Source: Mesorhizobium shangrilense (lineage in GTDB: Bacteria; Pseudomonadota; Alphaproteobacteria; Rhizobiales; Rhizobiaceae). From it: a DNA stretch of 64,000 bases. The stretch lies in the NCBI RefSeq assembly GCF_040537815.1, contig NZ_JBEWSZ010000001.1:1860001-1924000 (forward strand), read 5' to 3'. Below the pieces are notes generated by a model. The model did no database searches. It saw only the letters and a list, made by a program, of their open reading frames with translations, and was not told where the DNA came from. A program made the translations under genes and the position numbers. Positions 57,631 to 64,000 of the stretch are shown one piece after another (position 1 is the stretch's first letter; the number at the start of each line of letters is the position of its first letter).

Positions 57631-57954
57631 ATGGTCAGCGCGATTTCCGGCTCTTCTCAAGCGGCGCATTATTCCTCGTCCAGCTCATCGAGCAATGCGG
57701 CCCAAGAGGCAGCGCTCGAAAAGCAGATCCAGGACATGGAGGACCAGGCCAAGGCGATCAAGGATCAGGTTCAGGCAGCCCAGCTCCAGCAGAATATCTC
57801 AGTGGCCCAGGCCAAGCTTGACGCGCTCAGAGCCGCCGACGCCGACAAGGCTGCCAAGGCCGCTCAGAGCCAATCCGCACCGTCCGCCGCCGCGTTGCGC
57901 CAGGCGGAATTCGATGGCGAGAAGATGACGTCTTCAAACACTTTCTGGATGTGA
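57631..57954 (+). CDS. Small Ser-rich coiled-coil protein, unknown
   Basis: A 107-residue protein with a Ser-rich N-terminus (residues 1-22, SSQAAHYSSSSSSS) and an Ala/Gln-rich helical core, about residues 27-75, with heptad spacing (EKQIQDMEDQAKAIKDQ, VAQAKLDALRAADADKAA). It has no signal peptide or cysteine. ATG at 57631 follows AAGGGA at six bases and is preferred to 57589. I recognise no family. A structural or flagellar/export-accessory role is possible but unsupported. It is convergent with ctaA, 19 bp apart. Confidence 0.6.
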   Translation: MVSAISGSSQAAHYSSSSSSSNAAQEAALEKQIQDMEDQAKAIKDQVQAAQLQQNISVAQAKLDALRAADADKAAKAAQSQSAPSAAALRQAEFDGEKMTSSNTFWM

Positions 57955-57973
57955 CCGGCGGAGCGGCTTGGGA

Positions 57974-59065
57974 TCAGGTCCTGAGCGCGATTTCATGCGG
58001 TAACGGGTAAGCACCTTTGGTGCCGCGCCAGTGCGCTGCGGCAAAACCCAGCACGACGAGCGCAAATCCCTGATGGGTCAGCGCCATGTGCAAGGGCACA
58101 TGCATCAGCAGCGTGCCGATGCCGATCGAAGCCTGTACCAGCACCAGCAGGAACAGCACTGTTGCGCGACGGGCATGCGTGGTGCCCGGCTGACGCCGGC
58201 GCGTTGCAATCATGTGCCACAGCGCCACGACGAAGACCGTATAGGCGCCGAGTCGATGCACAAATTGCACCGTCTTGGGGCTCTCGAAGAAGTTGCGCCA
58301 TGCCGGCTCAAGGATCAGCAGGTCGCTCGGGATGACCTTGCCGTCCATCAGCGGCCAGGTGTTGTAGCTTAGGCCGGCATCCAGCCCGGCAACCAGCCCG
58401 CCAAGATAGATCTGGATCAGCGCCAGCAGCACGATAACTCCGGCCAGACGCTGCGTCGAGCGGTCGGCAGCGGGTTCCGAGTGAGGCGCCAACCCGCGCG
58501 CGACGACCATCGTAGCGGTGAAGATCAAAGCAGCAAGTGTCAGATGCGTCGCAAGCCGGTACTGGCTGACGGACACCCGATCGACCAACCCCGAAGCCAC
58601 CATCCACCAACCGATCGCGCCTTGCAGGCCACCGAGCAGAAGAATGCCGACAAGCTTCGGTCCGAGACCACGTTCCACGCGGCGCGTCGCCCAGAAGAAC
58701 AGCAGCGGCAAGGCGAAGACCAGGCCGACACTGCGCGCCAGGATACGATGCGCCCATTCCCACCAGAAAATCGACTTGAATGCCTCGATGCTCATGCCCT
58801 TGTTGAGCTCGGCATATTGCGGAATCTGCTGGTAGAGCTGGAATTCCTCTTGCCACTCGGCGTCATTGAGCGGCGGTATCACGCCGTGGATCGGCTTCCA
58901 TTGCGTGATCGACAGGCCGGAATCGGTGAGCCTTGTCGCGCCGCCGACCAACACCAGCGCAAACAGCACCAGAAGCACCACATAGAGCCAGCCGCGAACC
59001 AGCGCCCGATTGTGGAGGTCGCGGTCGCGGGCCATGAAAGGTGCGGCGTCGGTGATGGCAGCCAT
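57974..59065 (-). CDS. ctaA: Heme A synthase (COX15/CtaA)
   Basis: A 363-residue inner-membrane enzyme that converts heme O to heme A for cytochrome aa3 oxidase. About eight helices are visible, with [37 protein letters not shown] and [17 protein letters not shown] segments ([14 protein letters not shown]) supplying the heme-ligand histidines. [19 protein letters not shown] is a family hallmark of the first periplasmic loop. ATG at 59065 is preferred to an upstream extension of 40 residues that lacks homology. It lies between argC and the DUF2842 gene, as in other rhizobia. Confidence 0.95.
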   Translation of the reverse strand: MAAITDAAPFMARDRDLHNRALVRGWLYVVLLVLFALVLVGGATRLTDSGLSITQWKPIHGVIPPLNDAEWQEEFQLYQQIPQYAELNKGMSIEAFKSIFWWEWAHRILARSVGLVFALPLLFFWATRRVERGLGPKLVGILLLGGLQGAIGWWMVASGLVDRVSVSQYRLATHLTLAALIFTATMVVARGLAPHSEPAADRSTQRLAGVIVLLALIQIYLGGLVAGLDAGLSYNTWPLMDGKVIPSDLLILEPAWRNFFESPKTVQFVHRLGAYTVFVVALWHMIATRRRQPGTTHARRATVLFLLVLVQASIGIGTLLMHVPLHMALTHQGFALVVLGFAAAHWRGTKGAYPLPHEIALRT

Positions 59066-59260
59066 GGTCTTTGTTCCGGCGGTTCGAATTGGCGGATTGG
59101 TGAACCATCGCAACCTTGCTGGCAAGACCGAGCGGCGCGGCACGCCGTCGCGCCGCGTCTGCCGGGTTGCACAGCTTCGCGCCAAGGCCTATGCGAGGCG
59201 AATACTTTGAGCCTGCCGGACCTTGCACGGATTCCGGCGTGCTTGCCCCGGAGGCCAACC

Positions 59261-59476
59261 ATGCCCTTGCGCCTGAAAAAACTGATCGGAACGTTCCTGC
59301 TGGTCGCGCTGGTGATCATCTACGCGCTGCTCGCATCGATCTTCGCGGTCGCCCGACTGTCGGAGTCGAGCCCGTTGGTGCATTTCCTCTTCTTCCTGCT
59401 GAGCGGCCTGCTCTGGGTGCTGCCGGCGATGGGCATCATCAAGTGGCTGATGCTGGAGCCACGGGCCAAGCGCTGA
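59261..59476 (+). CDS. DUF2842 small membrane protein
   Basis: A 71-residue protein with two hydrophobic helices (KKLIGTFLLVALVIIYALLA and LVHFLFFLLSGLLWVLPAMG) and a C-terminal LMLEPR. It belongs to the alphaproteobacterial DUF2842 family, typically found beside ctaA. GGAGG ends five bases before the ATG. Function is unknown; a link to cytochrome oxidase biogenesis is suggested by position only. Confidence 0.88.
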   Translation: MPLRLKKLIGTFLLVALVIIYALLASIFAVARLSESSPLVHFLFFLLSGLLWVLPAMGIIKWLMLEPRAKR

Positions 59477-59495
59477 CTTGCCGCCGGCTTCAGCG

Positions 59496-60554
59496 TTAGA
59501 TGGTGACAACCATCTTGCCGGCATTGGCCAGAGGCGTCGTCACGCCTGACAGCATCGTGCGGATGTGGGCCACGCTCTGATAGCGGCCGTTGACGGAGAT
59601 GCGCGGCAATGCATGCAGGAAACCGGCGTGCTCGGCGCGCAGCACACCGTGGCGCGTCGTCACAGCCGATACATAGCCGGCGTCGCGCGCGAAACCCACT
59701 TCACGGCAACCGACCGCGCTGACATCGCCGTAGGGATAGGCAAAGTGGAGTGGGTCCCGACCCAGTTCAGCCTGCAATATACGCCTGGCATTCTCGACCT
59801 CGTGCCGTGCATCGGCTTCGGAAAGTCGCTTCAGGCTGCGATGGTTCACCGTATGCGAGCCAATCGTGACCAGCGGATGCGCGGCCATGGTGCGGATTTC
59901 GTCCCAGTTCATCAATGTCCTGAGACGCAGTCCATCCGCGTCAACACCACTCGTGTCGGCCAGTTCGCGCAGCACGGCACGCTGGTCTTCCTCGCGGACC
60001 TCTGTGGTGAGATGCGCGTGCAGGCGCGCAATAGCCTGGAGCTTTCTGGCCGGGGTCGAACAATCGATCGTCTCCGGCCCAGCGGACGTCTCCAGGGGCA
60101 ACCGATCGGACGCATCGACGATATCCTCCACCAGTTCCCACCACAGATCGGCAGTGCCGCTGATCAACCCCGGCGCGACATAGATGGTGATTGGCGCACC
60201 GTGCTTTTCCAGGACTGGCAACGCCTCTGTCATGTTGTCGCGATAGGCATCGTCGGCGGTGATGGCGGCGAACCGGCCACCCTTGCCGCCGGACTTGATG
60301 CGCTCGATCGCTTCGTCCAGCGTGACGAAAATATAGCCATTCGCCTTCATGTCGGCGACGACCGCGTCCAGGAACTCGGGCGCGATGTTCAGGTGACGGT
60401 TGACACTATGGGGCTTTTCCAGCCTGGCCGTGACGCGATGCAGCATCAGGATAGCGCCAATGCCGCCGATGAACGGCTTCGCCAGCGGAGCGAGACCGGT
60501 ATAGCGGGCGACGTTGAGCGCCAGTTTCCGGATTGCCACGCCTCCGTCGATCAT
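59496..60554 (-). CDS. Polysaccharide deacetylase family protein
   Basis: A 352-residue NodB-homology (CE4) enzyme. The segments ILMLHRVT, the metal/base pair AITADDAYRDN and GSHTVNHRSLKRL, which holds the two zinc-binding histidines, are in order. A late AYPYG follows. It removes N-acetyl groups from a glycan, probably a surface polysaccharide. The catalytic strand reads TADDAYRD where TFDDGY is usual. There is no signal peptide, so it may act in the cytoplasm or at the membrane face. It is divergent from the acetyltransferase gene 90 bp away, with both near a Wzz-type gene. Confidence 0.88.
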   Translation of the reverse strand: MIDGGVAIRKLALNVARYTGLAPLAKPFIGGIGAILMLHRVTARLEKPHSVNRHLNIAPEFLDAVVADMKANGYIFVTLDEAIERIKSGGKGGRFAAITADDAYRDNMTEALPVLEKHGAPITIYVAPGLISGTADLWWELVEDIVDASDRLPLETSAGPETIDCSTPARKLQAIARLHAHLTTEVREEDQRAVLRELADTSGVDADGLRLRTLMNWDEIRTMAAHPLVTIGSHTVNHRSLKRLSEADARHEVENARRILQAELGRDPLHFAYPYGDVSAVGCREVGFARDAGYVSAVTTRHGVLRAEHAGFLHALPRISVNGRYQSVAHIRTMLSGVTTPLANAGKMVVTI

Positions 60555-60644
60555 TCATTCACCTTTTGCGCCTAGGCTCATCCAGCACGGAACGCGCCTG
60601 CGCGAACCCCCAAATCGCGATGAATACGCCTTAAGGATTGAGGG

Positions 60645-61871
60645 ATGGTTGACGCAGCTGCGTCATTTGACGGCAATCGGCTTGCGGCAACCGAAGCGTC
60701 GCCGCGTGCATTGCCGGGGGCGTCCGCAGTGTCCGTATCAGCCGCTTCCGGCGAAGCGCTTGCTGATTACGTGGAGTTCTGTCGTTCCGCCCTCTTCGCT
60801 CCCGCGCAGAGTTCGGGATGGGTCCGCCACTGGACAGCGCAGATTGCGCCCGACTGGCTCATTGCGACCCTGACCGCCGAAGGCAGGCCGGTGTTCGTGC
60901 TTGCGCTGGAGATTGGCCGCAGAGGTCCTCTCCGCATTGCCCGCTTCATGGGTGGCCGCCATGCCAACGGCAATTTCGTCGCTGGTGATCCACGCTGGCT
61001 GCTCAAGCCGGATGTCACGTCGATCCGATCGATGCTATCAGCGGTCCGCAGGGCGCGGCCGGATATAGACCTGATCGTGCTGGAGCGGTTACTGCCCGAT
61101 CTCGATGGCGTTGCCAATCCGCTTGCCTGCCTTCCCCATTTTCCGAGCCCCAACCTGTCGCTGGCCGTCGATCTGGCGGGAGGGTTCGATGCACTGCTGG
61201 CGCGCGCCAGCGGCAAACGCAAGCGTAAAAAGCACCGCGCCCAGATGCGCAAGTTCGATGCCGTCGGCAGCCATCGCCGCATCGAGGCAAAGACCGCGGA
61301 CGAGGTGAACCGGCTGCTCGACGCCTTTTTCGAGATGAAGGAATTCCGCTTCCGCAGGATGGGCATCGCCAATGTATTCGGCGACAATGAGGTGCGTGCT
61401 TTTTTCCGCGCGTTGTTCATCGATGCGCTTGCGGAGGATAGGCCATCCTTTGTGCTGCATGGGCTCGAGGTTGCCGGCAAGCTGCGCGCCGTGACCGGCT
61501 CGAGCCGCTCGGGCAAACGTCTGATCTGCGAGTTCGGGGCGATCGCCGATGACGACCTCGGCCATACCAGTCCCGGCGACTTCCTGTTCTTCGACAATAT
61601 CCAGGAAGCCTGTGAGACGGGCTTTTCTGTCTATGACTTCTCCGTCGGCGATGAGCCCTACAAACGCTTCTGGTGCGATATCGAGACCCAGCATTTCGAG
61701 GTTCTGGTCCCGCTCACACCGAAGGGCCGCGTGCTGGCGCTCGTCCTGCAACAAGGTGCGCGCCTGAAAGCCTTCGTCAAGCACAACCCGACGATCTGGA
61801 AGCTGACCAAGTCGCTGCGCAAGAAGACTGCGGGGCAGACTGCACCCACCGCCGCTGAAGACAACAGCTAG
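60645..61871 (+). CDS. BioF2/CelD-type GNAT acetyltransferase
   Basis: A 408-residue protein with a double GNAT fold of the Acetyltransf_6 (BioF2-like, CelD) family. SGWVRHWTAQIAPD near the N-terminus, ASGKRKRKKHRAQMRKFD in the middle and HTSPGDFLFFDNIQEACETG near the C-terminus are standard landmarks. Family members occur in cellulose, exopolysaccharide and peptidoglycan-bridge loci. It is flanked by a polysaccharide deacetylase and a Wzz-type protein, so it probably acylates a sugar of the same polymer. Confidence 0.85.
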   Translation: MVDAAASFDGNRLAATEASPRALPGASAVSVSAASGEALADYVEFCRSALFAPAQSSGWVRHWTAQIAPDWLIATLTAEGRPVFVLALEIGRRGPLRIARFMGGRHANGNFVAGDPRWLLKPDVTSIRSMLSAVRRARPDIDLIVLERLLPDLDGVANPLACLPHFPSPNLSLAVDLAGGFDALLARASGKRKRKKHRAQMRKFDAVGSHRRIEAKTADEVNRLLDAFFEMKEFRFRRMGIANVFGDNEVRAFFRALFIDALAEDRPSFVLHGLEVAGKLRAVTGSSRSGKRLICEFGAIADDDLGHTSPGDFLFFDNIQEACETGFSVYDFSVGDEPYKRFWCDIETQHFEVLVPLTPKGRVLALVLQQGARLKAFVKHNPTIWKLTKSLRKKTAGQTAPTAAEDNS

Positions 61872-61923
61872 CGCGATCCATCGTTTCACGGAAACGAACC
61901 GCTCTATCTCTTTGCTTTTTGGC

Positions 61924-61967
61924 GCAATTCCGGACGGAAAACCGCTACGCACTTTTCCTGTAATTGC
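61924..61967. repeat. Second type of intergenic palindromic repeat
   Basis: The arms GCAATTCCGGACGGAAAA and (on the other strand) GCAATTACAGGAAAA pair imperfectly. The first ten bases (GCGCAATTCC, from 61922) also open the element at 19650. It lies between convergent genes and could end either transcript. Confidence 0.6.
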
Positions 61968-61984
61968 TCCAGCGGGGCTTTCCG

Positions 61985-64000
61985 TCAGGCGGCTGAACGC
62001 CGGCCCGGCACCGGCGTGCCCGGTGTTTCATGGCCGACTGGCGTCACCAGGGTGAGATCGGGATAGCCGCTCTCGATCAGGCTGACCGTGGCCTTTGCCA
62101 CCTCATCATCCGGTTCCAGCATGGACACGAAGATCTCCGTGGCATCGCCGACCAGCCGGCTGATGCCTTGCGCGTCGGCCGGGCCGCACTCGACCACGAC
62201 CAGGTCATAGGCGGTGGTCAGCGACTGCATGATGATCGGCAGGCGATCCGCAGCGCGCATGGCGCGAACCGGATCGGCGGTGCCAACCGGAATCACATGG
62301 CAATCCGAATAATGATCGGCATGGATCACGTCGCTGAACTGGGCTTCGGACGCCAGCAGATTGGTGATTCCCGGGAACAGCGCGCTGTCCAGCACTGGCC
62401 GCGAAGCGGCTCCGGAGGCGGTGAGATCGAGCAGCAGCACCCGCAAGCCGGCATCGGAGACTTCGCGCGCCACCAGGATGGCCGACGCGGCGGCCTCGTC
62501 GCCTTCCGGCGACACGAAGATGGCGCGCGCCGCACCGCTCGCGATCAGTTTTTCGGCCGCTTTCTCGACGTCGATCTCGCCGAAGCTTGAACGCTTCAGC
62601 CCAACATCCGCAAGAGGCAGTTCGGCCGCGGCAACATCGAGTGGTGCCGCGGCTGTTTCAGCATCCGCCGCCGCCTCAGTCGCACGATCCCCCTCGGGCT
62701 CGATGTTGGCCGGCGCCTCGATGTCGGCCGGTTCGTGCCGGATGACAGGCATGGCGACCTGCTCGATCCGATCGAAACGGGCACCGGCGGCCGGACGCAT
62801 GGCGCGCCCCGAGAACAATTCCCGCAGAAGCGTGATGATCGCCATGATCAACAGCGACGCCGCGAAGGCCGCACCGACGATCGGCACGACCTTGGGGAAA
62901 TAAGGTTCGGACGGCACCTGGGCTTCGGAAACCAGCCGCGCGTCGACCGGCAGATAGTTGCGGTCCTTGCGCGACGCCGCTGCCAGGTAGTTGGCCTGGT
63001 ATGATTCCAATTGCTGGCGCCGGGCGGCAGCGTCGCGCTGCAGGGCATCCAGCTCGACCTGCTCTTCGCCAGCGCGTGCCGATGCGGCCTTGAGCGTGTT
63101 GACGTCCGCAACGAGCTGGCTCTCACGAGCCTGCGCGGTCTGCGCCTGGGTCATCAGCCCTTTCATCAATTTTTCCGCTTCGTTGCGGATCTGGCTGTCG
63201 AGGTCGGCGAGTTGCGACTTCAGCGCGCGGATGCGCGGATGGTTGTCGAGCAAGGTGGTGGAAAGATCGGCTATGTTGGTCTTCAGCTCGACCTGGCGCT
63301 CGCGCAGGCGCTGTATCAGTTCCGACGACAAGACCTCAGGTACGGCATCCAGTGAACCGCCGCCCTGCAACGCCTTGCGCACGCTGTCGGCAGTCGCCTC
63401 CGCTGACGCACGGTTGGCGCGCACCCTCGACAGTTCGCTCGCCAGTTCGGAAAGCTGCTGTGTGGCCAGCACCGAATTGTTGCCGCCCATCAAAAGATCC
63501 GACTGGGCGCGATAGGTGGCGACCCTGGCCTCGGCATCCTTCACCTGCTTCTGCAGATCGGCGATCTCCGGTCCCAGAAAGGCGGTGGCGGCGGAGTTCA
63601 ATGCAACTTTCGCATTGCCCTGGGTAGCGATGTAGGCCTTGGCGATCTCAGTCGGGATGGCTGCGGCAAGGTTGGGGTCCTGCGAGGAAAACTCGATGGC
63701 AATGATGCGCGTCTTTTCAACGCTGTAGACGTTGAGATTCTCGCGCATCCTTTTCAGCACGCGCTCTTCCGGTGGAATCTCCTCCGGATCGCTCTTGAGT
63801 CCTGCAATGACAAGAAACTTGCTCAGTGCCGACATGTTGAGCGCGCTGTCGAATTCAGGCAGCCGCGCTAGATTGAGCTTCGAAGCCACCTGCTTGAGGA
63901 TGTCGGTGGAGGAAACAATCTGGACCTCGGTGGCAATGCCTTCCTCGTCCAGAATCGGCTTGTCGTTGTCGTTGGCACCATTTGGCCGAGTGTAGACGGA
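61985..64000 (-). CDS. Wzz/GumC/ExoP-like exopolysaccharide transport protein, incomplete at right edge
   Basis: The frame stays open to the window end; the N-terminal Wzz domain and first transmembrane helix lie outside. The visible part has a periplasmic coiled-coil region (alpha-helical, LQKQVKDAEARVATYRAQSD and QLADLDSQIRNEAEKL), then a second membrane helix (VVPIVGAAFAASLLIMAIITLL). A cytoplasmic BY-kinase-like domain ends the protein. In that domain the Walker A lysine region is AIFVSPEGDEAAASAILVA, with no GKT/GKS, and the second P-loop motif is LLLDLTA without the aspartate. There is no C-terminal tyrosine cluster. It therefore looks like a non-catalytic chain-length and export partner. 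Confidence 0.88.
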   Translation of the reverse strand, partial: SVYTRPNGANDNDKPILDEEGIATEVQIVSSTDILKQVASKLNLARLPEFDSALNMSALSKFLVIAGLKSDPEEIPPEERVLKRMRENLNVYSVEKTRIIAIEFSSQDPNLAAAIPTEIAKAYIATQGNAKVALNSAATAFLGPEIADLQKQVKDAEARVATYRAQSDLLMGGNNSVLATQQLSELASELSRVRANRASAEATADSVRKALQGGGSLDAVPEVLSSELIQRLRERQVELKTNIADLSTTLLDNHPRIRALKSQLADLDSQIRNEAEKLMKGLMTQAQTAQARESQLVADVNTLKAASARAGEEQVELDALQRDAAARRQQLESYQANYLAAASRKDRNYLPVDARLVSEAQVPSEPYFPKVVPIVGAAFAASLLIMAIITLLRELFSGRAMRPAAGARFDRIEQVAMPVIRHEPADIEAPANIEPEGDRATEAAADAETAAAPLDVAAAELPLADVGLKRSSFGEIDVEKAAEKLIASGAARAIFVSPEGDEAAASAILVAREVSDAGLRVLLLDLTASGAASRPVLDSALFPGITNLLASEAQFSDVIHADHYSDCHVIPVGTADPVRAMRAADRLPIIMQSLTTAYDLVVVECGPADAQGISRLVGDATEIFVSMLEPDDEVAKATVSLIESGYPDLTLVTPVGHETPGTPVPGRRSAA

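Overview
The window is chromosomal DNA from a Rhizobiales alphaproteobacterium, most likely Mesorhizobium or a close Phyllobacteriaceae relative. The evidence is high GC, the clpP-clpX-lon-hupB block, the rplM-rpsI/argC/ctaA/DUF2842 block, several ABC importers with Tat-type binding proteins, and a 49-bp palindromic intergenic repeat of a kind common in mesorhizobia. Genus placement is inference. No rRNA, CRISPR array, IS transposase or phage integrase was recognised.

Layout. 0-6.2 kb: the 3' part of tyrS, a very large AsmA/DUF3971 envelope protein, a one-cysteine Bcp peroxiredoxin and an M23 peptidase. 6.4-11.7 kb: an operon-like run of FAD-linked 2-hydroxyacid dehydrogenase, FadR-type regulator, VOC protein and an NMT1/SsuA-type ABC importer. 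11.75-16.4 kb: a minus-strand group resembling ectoine catabolism (M20 amidohydrolase, EutD/DoeA-like hydrolase, EutA-like protein, MocR/EnuR-like regulator), with the M20 enzyme where the EutE/DoeB deacetylase would be expected. 16.6-21.5 kb: ROK regulator, CUT2 sugar ABC importer and an SDR dehydrogenase. 21.5-24.5 kb: a decayed dipeptide-permease gene, divergent tRNA-Val and tRNA-Asp genes, and a cupin/epimerase plus glycosyltransferase pair. 24.8-34.0 kb: a carbohydrate cluster with ribokinase, RbsD/FucU mutarotase, MalK/UgpC ATPase, binding protein, two permeases, creatininase-family hydrolase, SIS isomerase and aldo/keto reductase.

34.0-39.4 kb is the proteostasis and nucleoid block hupB, lon, clpX, clpP, all on the minus strand and separated by clear terminators. 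39.7-49.5 kb is mixed: a secreted repeat protein, an FAD oxidoreductase gene broken by a single amber codon, cytochrome P450, hexapeptide acetyltransferase, cupin, metY with a long leader, and a minus-strand series of small-enzyme genes (CoA-binding, GNAT, AAA, VOC, enoyl-CoA hydratase). 49.6-59.5 kb is the conserved ribosomal/arginine/heme A region (rplM, rpsI, speB, argC, ctaA, DUF2842), interrupted by an MFS pseudogene, a GDPD and an acyltransferase. 59.5-64 kb is surface-polysaccharide related: polysaccharide deacetylase, CelD/BioF2-type acetyltransferase and a Wzz/ExoP-like chain-length protein whose kinase-like domain lacks a Walker A lysine and which runs off the right edge.

Most of the unusual content lies in the accessory stretches: the ectoine-like group, the sugar cluster with a creatininase-type enzyme, three independently broken genes, palindromic repeats, and stable hairpins placed directly after two binding-protein genes.
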